Part shown: positions 30,846-42,690 of the stretch, piece by piece
Position numbering within the stretch: the first letter of the stretch is position 1
Layout: the number at the start of each line of letters is the position of its first letter
Source: Russula earlei
Taxonomy: Eukaryota; Basidiomycota; Agaricomycetes; Russulales; Russulaceae
Direction: 5' to 3'
NCBI GenBank assembly: GCA_025769875.1
Contig: JAGFNK010000027.1
Span: forward strand, 124,001 to 188,000
DNA length: 64,000 nucleotides
Notes under the pieces: model-generated
Told to the model about the DNA's origin: nothing
The model's input: the letters and a program-made list of their open reading frames with translations, nothing else
The model's database searches: none
Position numbers and translations under genes: made by a program

Positions 30846-33392
30846 TCACTGCTTTCCTGCCGATGCAGAGCCTGTACCGTCTGCCTTTGCGTTGGTAGAG
30901 GTTGAGGTGGACGGTGCTGGCGCTGCCCAGCTTCGAGGATCGACCTGAAAATCAGTCGGGCTAAGCTCCGGAGACGATTCTGGAGAGGCGATGCCCTCAA
31001 CGCGCTGGGAGATCGGTTGCGGTGCATGAGGACCAGGCACAGGCACACGCTGCGGACGATGCACCCGCGTGGCATGTTGTTGTCCTTGTTGCTGCCGTGC
31101 TTGCGGCTGCTGACGTCGTGAATTGTACTCAAACTATGGGATCATAGGTCATGCGCGAATAAGCAAGAGATAGATTGACTGAAACGCACTAGCTCGAATA
31201 CCTCGGCACGACGCCGGTCTCCGCTTTCCTTGTCGATACAGTAGCACAGGTACAAGGTATCAGCTCTTAGTTTTCGCCAAGTTACGTCAGGATGAAAGGG
31301 CGAAAACGATGGGCATAACGCACGTATCAGTAACAAGACCCACGCAGAACAGGCCAACTAGCGCGGTAACCGTGCCAGGCAAGTAAGGCTGCCGAGAGCG
31401 CTTGATCCGGGGCTCCGAGTGTATGTGCGACGAAGAGATACGCCGTTAGAGCGAATGGCAATGTCAGGGTCAATGGAGCAACTCTCAATAGGGTCAGTGG
31501 TGCTGAACGAAATAGTCAGGCTTCCATTGTTCATTTCTCAGGCAAACATCGAGGCACTTACGTTCTGCCTTGAAGCTTTTCTTGAATCGCCCTGCCCCGC
31601 TCTCTGCACTGGCCACGAGGGCCCTCGCGCGACGAGCGCTGATCCAGAAACCCTCGCCAGTGAGCCCGACATAGACAAGTGCGTACCTGCTCAAACTTCC
31701 CGCAGTGTCCTCAAGGTAGCCCACTGCAAAGAGTAAAGGGCCGGTGTACATGCGCAGTGTGATAGGGAGATAAGCTGGCACACGCCGAAGGAAAACAGCA
31801 GACAGGAGAAGTATGCGCGTAAGTGTGAGGAGAAGACTGGCAAGAGTGATGCTGCCAAGTGAGGGCTGTGTTGCGCGGTAGAGTGCTGCGCGGACGCGGT
31901 GCGTGTCCATGGGAGCTGGCGGAGGGACAGGTTGGGCTGCATATGGGGCGATATGAGTTGAACTATGCAAAAATAGAGAAGAACTGTACTCACTCCGCGA
32001 AGTACCAAGCAGCGATAACTGCCGCTGTTGTGACGCGCAATGCACCTCGTGCAACGGCCCACGACCAAAACCACAACGAAATTGTCCCAGCGATCGCCCA
32101 ATTGGCCCATCCATGCAGGTGCCACTCAATCCTCGAACTTGGGGGAGAGAAGTATCCGACGAGGAGTAAACGAAAGGTGAGCGTCAGGAAGGGGATGGAT
32201 ACGAGGAGAGCGACGAGTAGGACGGTAGGCGACAGAAGGAGTAAAAGGGGCTGTGAGGAGAGTAGCTGGGTGGTAAGTGTCAGAATTGACGATGTCGAGT
32301 GGATTTTCTGGGGCAATGCTACGAGGCGCCGACCGGTGATGAACGCGAGTGCAAGGGGGATGAGTGCGAAGAGACGTAAGCTAGAATATGTGAGAATGAT
32401 ATTCCTCATCGCAAAGGCTTCGAGACGTACCCCCAGGTTTCACCCCAAGTAGGCACCGTGTCACTCTCCCACATGAAACTCCCTGCAAACGCCCAGATGG
32501 AAGAGATCAGGAGTGTTGCGGGAATAAAGACGCTTGTGCCGATGACGACGGGCTTGACAAAGACCCTCAAAAGGAGGATGTGAGTATAAGACACAGCAGC
32601 ACTGGTGAAAGTTAATATGACAATAAGCGGTACTGTATGAAGAAAGGTAGTATATGGAAGTGGAAAACTGCGAGGTGTGCTAGAAGGCTTGCGAGTGAGG
32701 AAAAGGGAGAGGAGTGAAGAGAGGACGCAGATTGAGAGGCCTGTAAGCCAGATCGAAGTCCAAATAGGGTCATGGAATTTCCGCCGCGAACGGGACGATA
32801 TGTAGCGCGGATCAGGAAGAGAGAAGAGGTCGATAGGCCGGGCATGACCGTCGCGAGGAAGGAGCGACTGAGTGAGAGATAACGAAAGAGGTGGCGGTGG
32901 CGGTGGCGGGGAGGTTGTGAGTGTCGGGAGTGCTTTCGAGGGAGGCGGAATTGGAGGGCTGTCATCGAGTCCAGAAGAAGAGGGGGATGGAGATCTGAGA
33001 TGCGTAGGTTGGTGCGCTAGCCAACCTCGACTCTGCTCTGACGGCGCTTGTGAAAGTCCAGGGAGGCGAGTGGAGGTGGCAGGGTACTGGGACCCCGGAT
33101 CTACTTCATCCAGGCGAAGGTAGGGGCCATCGTTGTCATCAGGCCAGTCCTTGCGAGTGTTCGTCATGCTGGTGAGTGCAGCGGTGTCGTCGCTGCTCCG
33201 GAGGTGGGGGTCACCACCATCATCGAGATCCGAGTCGTTTGCTTTACGCAGATGCCCAGAGCCGTGCTGGGACCCATCATCTGTGGAGAAGGAGAAGAAG
33301 AGAGGTTGTTCTGTGGATAAGGAGGCAGCTCCACCGGGACTCCTTTGGCGATTGAGAAATTGCGACGCATAGGTCGCGAACGACGATGTCAT
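30846..33392 (-). CDS. PNS1: choline transporter-like (CTL/SLC44) membrane protein
   Basis: Six exons: 32431-33392, 31994-32380, 31562-31936 (or from 31962), 31324-31481, 31190-31265, 30846-31133, about 747 residues. The start MTSSFATYASQFL, a long Ser/Pro/Asp-rich cytosolic N-terminus, about ten hydrophobic membrane segments and the CTL signature near the end (DTADTLYLCYCIDKESG) identify the Pns1/CTL family of plasma-membrane proteins. The C-terminus is a Gln/Pro/Ser-rich tail. Two places need care. Between exons 2 and 3 either a 31-nt intron or a 57-nt intron plus one extra C keeps the frame. In exon 4, between AALLA and GTVTALVGL, one extra base near 31380 breaks the frame. Transport substrate is not predictable from sequence. 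Confidence 0.87.
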
Positions 33393-33635
33393 GAGGGGAA
33401 AAACAGATGCCTTGTCTAGATGAGAGAGAAGACTTGGTGGTACATATGACCGAGAGAGAGTGAGAGCGATGCAGATGGAGAGGCAGAGAGACAAACTTGG
33501 CTGGTCGAGTCGAGTCGGCGGTCGACCAACGGGTGATCGGATGTCAATGACCAAACCGTGAGAATCCTGGCACTGGCACGTCCCTGGCTGGCCATCTCTC
33601 ACAACCAGTTTCAGCACCTGCCGCAGATGTGACGA

Positions 33636-35462
33636 TCAGTTCACTGCTATTTCATTACAACAGGCCCAAGAAGCAGATGGCAATCTATGGTGTCTGATTG
33701 TGATATTTGACATCAAGCAGTTGATGACTTTTTGCATGCTTCAGAGATGATACAAATCTGGCTCCTTGACAATTCCCATCAACTTCATTCAGAGGCAGAT
33801 AAAAAGGTCAATAGATTTCTTAAATAAGATATTCTACAACAAACTAAATATATTATTAAGGCTTGAACAATCTAAAACATGAAATAAGTGTTATTTAGTG
33901 CAATTAACAAACACGATGTTAGGGATGAGATAGGGACCAAGAATAGGTGGTCCATTATCTAACCATATGTTCTGATCATCTTGCCTTACCTATGCCTCAC
34001 TGATGTCCCATGAATGCCCTCAAAAGTTATGTATATCTACTGAACTTGCCCAAAGAAAATGAGCCTTAAGCTTGTTCTATTGTAATACAGGTTGAACTGC
34101 TTCAGGACTTGTGCACTTGCAAGGCATCAAGCAAATTTCCTCCACCAGTAAGTCTTCTAGTCACAAAGACTTCTAATTTGTTTCCCCTTTCCATGGAACA
34201 TGCTTGCTTTGGCCATGTGTTTTTACTCATATTCCCATTCCCTTATCACTATACCACCCTTTATTGTCCCCCCATCTATTGTTCTCATCTTCTTATTAAT
34301 TGTTATGATACACATTTTTCTATTGTCTCTTATTGTTCTGCTACTTACTCAGTTAATAACAATGGCATGGCAAATGGTTTGAGTATTTGAGCACCTGTAA
34401 GAAGTTGGGAGTGATGAGGTTAAGGAGAGTAAAAGGCTGAGGGCACAGGTATCAGCATGTGTGAGCACACATTTGAGGATGGCATGCAGAGCAGATTTCA
34501 AGAATGGGGCTTTCTTACTTGGGTTTGTTGGCTCATTTTTTTGAGCTTTTAAGCACATCCTGGTAGTCCAAGACACAGTCTGCAAGAAACTAGCCCTTTA
34601 GATAGGCCCAGAATGGCATTGCTTACTGGTCTGGGTTGCAGTGGGGTTGGTTGCATAATAAGCCAATGCAGTTAGAGTAGTAGGGACCATATCTGTACCT
34701 GTGTTGTTGTGGTTAATAAATGCAGATTTAAAATTAAAAAAAAAAAAAACATGATTTTGACTTTTATTACTCAAAATGTCAAACTTTTGTCAGTAACATA
34801 AGTGTAATTTCCACAATCATTAATGTGGCCATGACTGCCCTGCCACACAAGTCCCAGTTGCTCCACCTTCTCCAGCCTTATCTGGCACTGCACCCACATG
34901 CCCTCCTGTCTTCCAGGGATTTTGGCATAGCAGACATAGAAGACCACCCTCTGACCCTAACTCTCCTGCTGACAACAGTGACAGCATCAACAACCACCAC
35001 AAACACAAGAAGACAAATACCTTCAGCTCAAAGGTAATCTGCTTAAGGCTTTTGACTGAAAGTGCATGTGTACCCATGTGTTTCACCTCCAGTTCAAATG
35101 ATGAATCATTACATGGCTATAACCAGGGACCCTTTCACCAAATCATATTTTCTCTTGCTTCCAGAAGATAGGAAAGTAGATAGATGGACTGAGGAGCAAT
35201 TCAAATGGTTAGACAAGATGGAGGATAACCCCAACCTCCCTTTTGGACTCAATGTTTGGGAGGCACTCAAACAGAAGGTCAACCCTTTGTTGACTATGCC
35301 AAACAAGAACATGCACAAGATGAGATCAGGAAATTCTAGATGAAAGTAGACAACTATACACATTCTACCCACATGGGATGCAGTAGGAATGGATCTCAAC
35401 AATCCATCTACCCCCCAAGGGCTAAGCCAAGTATGACAAGTACCAAGTCACAGGACACTAGT
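33636..35462. other. CpG-depleted AT-rich island, probable decayed mobile element
   Basis: Between the CpG at about 33634 and the one at 35463 I find a single CpG (33914-33915); 33916-35462 (1,547 bp) has none, while flanks on both sides are CpG-rich. The island is AT-rich and carries an A-run at about 34735-34750, as retroelement tails do. A remnant open stretch lies at 35101-35343 (containing RWTEEQFKWLDKMEDNP). I do not recognise a transposase, reverse transcriptase or terminal repeat. Loss of CpG with gain of TpG/CpA is what long-term cytosine methylation does to silenced DNA. Identity as an element is inferred. Confidence 0.65.
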
Positions 35463-36189
35463 CGAACTTGCCCGAGCGATCGACATGCGATTCCCGCAGT
35501 CCCGCAGCATGCAGTACACCAACTATACTATACCGCAAGGCTTATGGAAACAACAAAATATATAGGTCGTGAGTGGATAAGGTGCACATACGAGGCAGGC
35601 GTGCACGGCTTCCCGCTGACATCGTATCATCCGCCAAGAGTGTGAGACAGACATCGCGCAGGTGCGGTCGTAGGGGACTGAGGGAAGAAGGGGTCGGCGA
35701 TGTGGATGTGATGGAGATCAGTTCTGATTAACAGAGACGTCGACAGCTCAGGGAGCAAGGGCATGGGCCCTTTCCAAAGACCGCTACGATGATATTAGCC
35801 TAGCCTTTCAAAACTCTGCCATGCGCGATCCCCGTGCGGGATCAAGCAGCGGCGCTTCCACTCCCCTCTGGTGCGAAGTGTCAGAACGCACAATGATGAC
35901 GATTCCCTCAGTAGGCCATCACCCCAGCGTCATGGCTGCTCACAAGTTCGACATCAACATTGAGGGCACAGGAAGACCAAGGTTGGAAGATGGATAACGG
36001 ATAGTGGCTACAGTATTCTGCAGGCGCGTTATCTGGTGACCGAGGAGGACGAAACAAGCACTGGCTGAGCGAGATTGATGGAAATGGTTCACAATCCATG
36101 CTCTCCTCTGGATGTCAACGTAGAGGGTAAGAGGGTCGGTGACGTGTACCGCCACAGAGCGAGACCACCGTTGGCCTCATTTGGTCATC
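35463..36189. promoter_or_regulatory. upstream region of ATG9
   Basis: About 730 bp with normal CpG content between the CpG-poor island and ATG9. Should contain the ATG9 promoter. No gene or specific site was recognised. Confidence 0.4.
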
Positions 36190-39100
36190 ATGAGTCGCTC
36201 GGCACAGAGTGACCACCTCTCGTCATTGTACCCCTCGCCGGGTACCATGTCTTCCCCACCCACCAATCGGCGTTTTGCTGGCCGTTCATTGACTACATCA
36301 CACTCGTCAATCTACGGTCCTACCGCTAGCTCCCGCCCCTTCCTCAACATGCTTAATCCACTTGGCCGCGCGTACCAGGGGTATACAGCCGCCAACCAGT
36401 CCGTCCTCGAAGAGGATGAAGAGGACACCGATGGTGCGACGCCTCCAAGACATGAAGAAATCGACCTCGAGGCGCAGACCCTCCCGACTTTAACATACAA
36501 GACCGCTTTCGCGACGTCGACTCCCGCACATCACCTCCCGCGCAGTGCCACCGACGCTGGTGTGCTCCGACCCAACATTCGCGAAGACGATCGCATGCAG
36601 GAAGAGTCAGAGTCCGACGGTGAGGTCCCGCAAAGCTTTCTTATCGAGTCTCCGGCTTCACGCCGTGCCCCGCTATCGCGCAAGGGCCGGGCACGCGACA
36701 TACGCCACACATCTCAAGTCACCACTCCCGTCGACCCTCCGCGGATATCGGTCCCCCCACGTCCTTCGGAGGTCAATGTGGAGCATCCACCCACTAGATT
36801 CCAGGCTGCGACTGTGCTACCTAATCCGAAGCGCGGGCTTGACGCGTATGAGCGTGCACTGTGGAACTGGGTGAATGTGTACAATCTTGATGCCTTCCTT
36901 CAGGACGTGTATCTGTACTACCATGGTAAAGGGATATACTCCATCGCCCTTAAGAGGGGGCTGAACCTTCTGTGTGTCTCTTTTCGTGCGTCCGAGATGT
37001 CCACTAACGCCTAGACCAGAACAATCGGGTTTGTCATCGCTTTCTCGACATTCCTTCTTCGCTGCGTGAACTATTCGCTCATCCATCCTGACCAAGTCAC
37101 ACGACTATCCGATATCATCGTCGAGCGTTGCGTTTTCAGGTGTGCTCTCCTTTTCCTTTGGCTGAGTACGCGCAATGCATTTCTCACTTTTTTGTTGCAG
37201 ATTCTCGGGATTTACGCTGCTCTTCTTTCTCCTGTTTTGTGCTTTCTACGTGTGGCAAATCGCTTTATTTGTCTTAAGCATAATGCGCCTCGTGGACATG
37301 TACCACTTTTATACATACCTCCTCCAAATACCTGACGTGCGCGCCTCTCGTCGATATATCCCTACTATCTCCCAACCATTTTCTAGGCAGATATCCAGAC
37401 CATCTCCTGGCCAGAAGTTGTCCGACGGATCGGAGCTATCCGTAACTCCAACCCACTCACAGAACTCTCCTCGTCCTCATCGCGTCCGCGCGCTAGCGAA
37501 GGCGCTAAACTCGATGCACACGATATCGCCAACCGTATCATGCGGCAAGAAAATTTCCTCATCGCGCTTTTCAACAAGGATCTCCTTGACTTGCGTGTGT
37601 CTTCTCAACGCGCCTGGCCCACAGAGGAGGGAAAGGGCCGGACGCTTACGCGTTCTCTTGAGTGGAATCTCCAATTTTGTCTGATGGACTACCTGTTTGA
37701 TAGAAGGGGACGGGTGAGGAAAGTGTTCCTCAAAAGCAAAAATAGGACAGCATTGATTGATGGGTGCGTAATTTGCAGCGGTCTTTCCACCACCGTGATT
37801 GATATAGGCGTGCAGGCTTAGAAGGCGTTTCATCTTCATGGGCATCCTGAACGCCATATTCGCGCCGTTCATCGTGGTATACTTGCTCATGTATTCGTTC
37901 TTCCGATATTTCGAAGTACGTGTCTCGTCTTGTCCTGGGGCAAAACTAATGATGAAAAACAGGAGTCATACAAGAATCCGTCTTCAATCAGCGGTCGCGC
38001 ATACACCCCCTTTGCTCAGTGGAAGTTTCGGGAATTTAACGAACTTCCGCACCTTTTCGAGCGACGTCTCAAAGAATCGTACCCCATTGCGAATATGTAC
38101 ATGAATCAGTTTCCCAACGAAAAGCTTGCCATTATCATGAGGTGAGACATAGTGACCATGTTTGATCCCTCAATTCATCCAATAGCTAGATTCACGGCAT
38201 TTGTGGCTGGCTCCTTTGCTGCCGTCCTTCTTCTCGCCACCGTTATTGACACTGACCTGTTCATCCACCTTGAAATCACTCCTCACCGCTCAGTCCTCTT
38301 TTACCTTTCCCTCTTTGGTGGTATCGTTGCGCTTGCGCGTGGCATGATCCCTGAAGAGAACAAGGTGTTCGACTCGGAAGTGCTCATGAAGGCGATCGTG
38401 CAGTACACACACTTCCTTCCTGACGAGTGGCGGGAACAGCTGCATTCCAAGACTGTGCATACGCAATTTGGCGAGCTTTTCGCGATGAAAGCCGTTACTT
38501 TTGGAACAGAGCTGGCGAGCGTCGTATTGACACCATTTATTCTCTGGTTTTCGTTGCCCCCATGCGCGCCTGCGATTGTTGATTTTTTCCGCGAGTTCAC
38601 CGTTCACGTCGACGGACTTGGGTATGTCTGCAGCTTCGCCGTGTTTGACTTTCAGCGACACGGTAACATCAAGGTCCGCTATCTTCCTCTTCCTGCCATC
38701 TCGCTTAAGCCCTTAACCTTTTTACCTCCGCGCGTACACACACAGTTTGGTGCGCCGACGAAAGTGTCTGACGCTCGGCTTATGTCTAACGATGGGAAAA
38801 TGGAGAAGTCTTTCGTGTCATTCAAAGCAGCCCACCCGGAGTGGATACCAACAGACCCGTCCGGGTCCCTGTACCTTTCACGCATCGCAGATCTCTCCGC
38901 ACGGCGCGCCATAGACGATCACACGCCTCTCCCCAACCTAAGCGTCCCCACGGACCGTACATGGGAATACGAGCGCGCGCTGCGCGAGTCGCAATCCGCG
39001 GCCGTGCGGCGACGCGGCGGGGTTGTCGGCGCCGGCCTCGGAATTGGCGCAGCGTCGACGATGCTCGGGCAGTCGACGGGGACGGTGTACCAGTCCGGGA

Positions 39101-39471
39101 TGGCGCAGAGCGTCGCGCTGGGCGATTCGGACGGGTCAGTCGCGCTTGCCGACCTGCAGCCTCCCCATCATCCACCCGCATCTTCTTCCTTCCCCTCCTC
39201 GTCGGCGCCGAACGCTGCTGCTGCTGCGCCTGTGCCGATACCGAGCGGCAGTGGCGAACTCGTGGCGAACTCGGAGGGTGACGTGCGCAGCGCGCTAGGC
39301 GAGCCGTATGTGGATGGGGCTCGGAGATACCCGCGTAGCGCTGTTTCACGGTCGATGCAGGAGGAGGAAGAAGAGGACGGGCTCGGTGCGGACGGCGGTG
39401 TGCTTGGGCTGCTCGCGCAGATATATAGCGGGACTGCTGGCGGGGGTACTGCGCGCGGCGTGCTTTCATGA
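36190..39471 (+). CDS. ATG9: autophagy lipid scramblase Atg9
   Basis: Eight exons (36190-36971, 37020-37139, 37201-37336, 37387-37763, 37816-37915, 37963-38141, 38190-38673, 38746-39471) join in phase to 967 residues. The conserved core is clear: [48 protein letters not shown]...[90 protein letters not shown]. Several hydrophobic segments match the four transmembrane helices and re-entrant parts. Atg9 is the vesicle membrane protein that seeds the phagophore. The N- and C-terminal tails are acidic/Ser/Pro/Ala-rich and variable, as in the family. The start at 36190 is one of three nearby in-frame ATGs (36139, 36190, 36247). No frame errors. Confidence 0.95.
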
Positions 39472-39813
39472 GATGGACTCATGATGACCACCGTTTGCGG
39501 TTGTGGTGAGGGACAGGGCATCCTGCGCGTGCTTTTCGAAAGACCACTACACCATATCTGGGGAAAGGGCCATGAGTGTATAACATGTCAGTAATACATG
39601 CCACGCCTTTCGATGCACTCAAACTACAATACAATATACCTCTTTCACTGCTGCTTTTATTTCCACTTGCCTGACCACGTGACTAACGACAAGTGCATTT
39701 ACAAAAGGTTTCTAAGCAGAGTTAATGTCGAGAGAAACAACAGCACGTAAATATGTATGTTTGGGTGGGTATATTATGGCCAAGGCTACAGAGTCTCTAG
39801 GGTGTCCTCAAAA
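39472..39813. other. intergenic between convergent ATG9 and EH-domain gene
   Basis: 342 bp, shared 3' flank. AT-rich central part (39580-39660) likely holds 3' ends. No gene recognised. Confidence 0.4.
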
Positions 39814-41558
39814 TCAACGGAGAATCAGACGAGAAGGGACGGGCTGCGGCGTCCGAACACCCATGCCCGAGCCAGTCCGAGAGCGACCGAGAACTTGCGC
39901 CCGACGCAGCTCCTCGTCGATTCGCGCCATACCACGCGCAAACGCGTCTGGATCAAGAGAGCCAGTATTATCCCTGTCGCACTCATTCCTGCAAGAAGGA
40001 ACGTGTCAATACCGCCGGAACGACTAGGGAGGAATGGAGCGAAAGGAATCGATGAAGGCGCTGACGACGACACGCACCATATATCCCGTAGGCGTTGTGG
40101 TTCGAGCCTGGACTTGAGCCATATCTCCCGCACGACGCGTCCATCTAGCTTGCCGTCATTCCCGGGCTCTGGTACAGGCCGGGCGGACGTCGACGCATAC
40201 CCCGCGCCCGGTTTGATGTCGATGGACAGCCCGCGCCACCCTGCGTTCTGGCGTTTCGCGGGCATCGGGGGCGGAGGTTTGAGTGCGCGCACGTTTGCCA
40301 GGAAAAGCGCGTCGTACCGGGCGCGGGCGGCCAATACCTGCTTCGCTCCTGATGACGCGGGCGCTGAGGCAGAGACGGACGCACGAGAGGATGCCGACGT
40401 GCGTGAGGTTGTGGTGCTCTGTGAGAACACAGAGGAGCGATCTGAGGCGGTCGTCGTAGTCGACTGGACGGATGTGCGAGCTGAAGGTGGGCGCGAGCGG
40501 GGATGTAGTGGGGGGTGTGGGGGGGCAGCAGGCGGTACGGGTGGTGGGGGCGGCACGCGGCGAGTGCTTGGGAGAGAGAGGGACGAACTACTGGGAGAAG
40601 GGATACGCGTTAACACTGGCAAGCTTACACCGGAGAGGACGGGCGAGGGAGATGAGCCCTGCGAGGGAGAGCCGCTCGCGGATCCTCGTGGTTGAAGGAC
40701 TGGACGCTGAGGCAGCTTGGGCGGCTGAGGGGCTGGTTGCTTAGGCGTCGCCACCGCAAGCGCTGGCTGTCCAGGCGGCTTTTGGGGGCGTGGCGGGAGC
40801 GTGATGGGTGGGAGGAAGAACGAAGGGGCGGACACGTCCTCGAACGACTCGTCAAGGCTTTCGCCATCTTCTGTGCCTGTCCCCGTCCACTCCCGCTCCA
40901 TAGGAAATGCGCGCAGAGCGCCGGGTGTTGCAAAGTCATCCCCGTCGGAGAGGGAGACTGAATGGAACGATGAGATGGAAGAAGCCGGCACGTGGCCTTG
41001 TGCACGACGCATACTGTCGGACGGGGAGAAGTCTATGGGTGTGAGAGGATACGGTTGGTGGGCATCGGGGAGCATGAGCATGTTGTTAGACGGGGATGGG
41101 CGGGGGAGAGTTGGGCTCGCTGCAGGGGCGGAAACGGGACGAGGTGTGTTGAAAGACAACTTCCGCAGAGGTAGCGGAGGCGCAGTGAGGGACTTTGGGG
41201 GCGACCCGTCAAAGCTAATCAAAGGCGCACTTTCATGTGGTAGCGGTTTGACCGTTTGAGGAGAGTAGTCGCTTAGGATCGTGGTGGTAGAGTTTACATG
41301 AAGCGGCCCATCATCGATGACCCAATCTTTGAGGTCTAGAAGGGATGTCCTATCGAGAGGGCTCGGGGATGCAGAGGGAGAATAAGTTGTAGGTACTATA
41401 TGAGGAATGGACGCAGCCGTTGGGGAGTGTGGACGGTCGAGGAGATGTTCAGGCTCGGGTTCCGAGTGGATAGCAACTTTTTCGAGGACCTCCTTTGACG
41501 CGCCTGTTCCTATAGCTTCAAATGCCCTTATCCTAGCTTGAAGTGTTGAAGGTGGCAT
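39814..41558 (-). CDS. C-terminal EH-domain protein, Irs4/Tax4-like
   Basis: Two exons, 40078-41558 and 39814-39988, 551 residues. The first ~430 residues are Pro/Ser/Ala-rich and disordered. The end is an EH domain: GRVVREIWLKSRLEPQRLRDIW, then across the intron NECDRDNTGSLDPDAFARGM and RIDEELRRAQ, including an EF-hand-like loop. EH domains bind NPF peptides in endocytosis and membrane traffic. A protein with one C-terminal EH domain after a long disordered region resembles yeast Irs4/Tax4, which act in phosphoinositide regulation and have been linked to autophagy. The intron was placed by the phase-2 codon for Trp (DIW). It lies convergent to ATG9 and divergent from the UPF0045 gene. Orthology to Irs4/Tax4 is an inference. 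Confidence 0.75.
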
Positions 41559-41700
41559 TTCAGAGGGCCGAGAGTCGTCGGTGTTGGGTGTATAATCGGC
41601 CGAGGGATTAAATCAAATCAAATGAAGGCTTTATTACTGAATAAGGCGATGCCGACATTTCCCTTCGTCACGACCGTCGGCAATCTCGACAAAACAAAAC
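41559..41700. promoter_or_regulatory. divergent promoter, EH gene / UPF0045 gene
   Basis: Only 142 bp separate two divergent start codons, so both promoters overlap or are shared. It contains an AATCAAATCAAAT repeat at about 41609-41622. Confidence 0.4.
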
Positions 41701-42363
41701 ATGTCGTCGGAAACCGCGTCAGAGCTCTTCGCTGTCGCAGGCAAGTCACATACGTCGTAGCACCGCGCCGAAGAGATGGCTATCTTCTTATAAGCATTGT
41801 ACAAGACTTTTGTCTTATCCCAATGGGCACAGGTCATGACCCATCGGTAATGCATACAACCCCGTATTCCTGCTGGCCCTTTCAACTAAATCGCCTATAC
41901 CTGCAGGTTGCCGAGTACATCGCTGAATGCGCCAGAATTCTTGACAAATCCGGTCTCAAACACCAGGTCCGTACTTTTTCTAGTCCAAGTCTCGAGCTTA
42001 TTTGTTGACGACTCACCGCCACCGTCAAGATGCAGTATGTTTTTGCGTTTTTATATGCTCAGATTTGCATCATTGACACTCCATAGTGGCTATGGAACCA
42101 ATCTCGGTACATTTTTTTCCTTTTCGGCCCGCAGCAGCTGACACGTTATAGAGGGATCATGGTCCGCTGTCTCAAAGGCAATTCATGACTGCCATGCCGC
42201 TGTACATGCAAAGGGTGCACCACGCATTGCCACCGATATTCGGATTGGCACACGCTCTCAGCCGAGAACGGATGCCGTCCCTAATGAAGGTGAGAATGAA
42301 CGCAAGCTCCGCCGCGTGCAGGATATTCTTGGCAAGGACCGTCACGGTGCCAGCTCAGGATGA
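41701..42363 (+). CDS. ECM15: UPF0045 thiamine-binding-like small protein (Ecm15 family)
   Basis: Six exons (41701-41740, 41806-41846, 41907-41966, 42030-42034, 42087-42106, 42152-42363) join in phase to 125 residues. The sequence matches the UPF0045/MTH1187 family: ADFCLIPMGTG, PSVAEYIAECARILDKSGLKH, MHGYGTNLEG, AIHDCHAAVHAKGAPRIATDIRIGTR. Members form ferredoxin-like tetramers, and some bacterial ones bind thiamine or its pyrimidine; the yeast member is Ecm15. The first intron has a GC donor with full consensus (GCAAGT). Exon 4 is only 5 nt (ATGCA) and supplies the MH of MHGYG. It starts 142 bp from the divergent EH-domain gene. Function in fungi is poorly defined. Confidence 0.9.
41741..41746 (+). 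other. GC-AG intron donor in UPF0045 gene
   Basis: The intron 41741-41805 begins GCAAGT after exon sequence GCAG, the usual consensus of GC-AG introns. Phase 1 joining restores the conserved ADFCLIPMG motif. Confidence 0.85.
42030..42034 (+). other. 5-nt micro-exon in UPF0045 gene
   Basis: Five bases between a CAAG acceptor and a GTATGT donor. Including them restores the conserved MHGYGTNLEG motif in frame; skipping them shifts the frame. Confidence 0.85.
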
Positions 42364-42690
42364 GCGAAGACCTGGGGATCTTCCATCCGAGGAATCTGCT
42401 GTAACTACTTAAATGTACGACGTTTGAAGCCTCCAGTTCGAAGTCGACCGTCACCTCAATATGTGAATTGCTTCTTCACGCCTCTAATATTGTTCGGTTG
42501 CCAGTCACGTCTCTTCAACTTCTCCGTCACTTTGGTTTGGAATTGCATAAAAGTCTGAGATCTATGGAGATATTCCTTAATCCGAGGCGTTCGTTCACCG
42601 CACGTGCTCCGAGAGTCGATACTCGACACATTATATTCTGACCCTTGTAACAACACAACTAACTATAGTCCCACACAACAATAGCAAGCC
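42364..42690. other. intergenic between convergent UPF0045 gene and DNMT1
   Basis: 327 bp, shared 3' flank. No gene, repeat or RNA recognised. Confidence 0.4.

Noticed and set aside
31494..33123. Several small plus- and minus-strand frames over PNS1
   Set aside because: All are shadows or unspliced fragments of the PNS1 exons, as shown by the transmembrane pattern and CTL signature in one spliced frame.
33916..35462. AT-rich island as a mitochondrial insertion or a centromere fragment
   Set aside because: No mitochondrial gene or satellite repeat is seen; the specific absence of CpG is better explained by methylation-driven decay.
38822..39469. Minus-strand open frame of 215 codons opposite the ATG9 C-terminus
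   Set aside because: Arg/Ala/Pro-rich shadow of a GC-rich exon; ATG9 exon joins and conserved core explain the region.
39757..40695. Plus-strand open frame of 312 codons opposite the EH-domain gene
   Set aside because: Shadow frame; the minus strand encodes the EH domain with conserved motifs.
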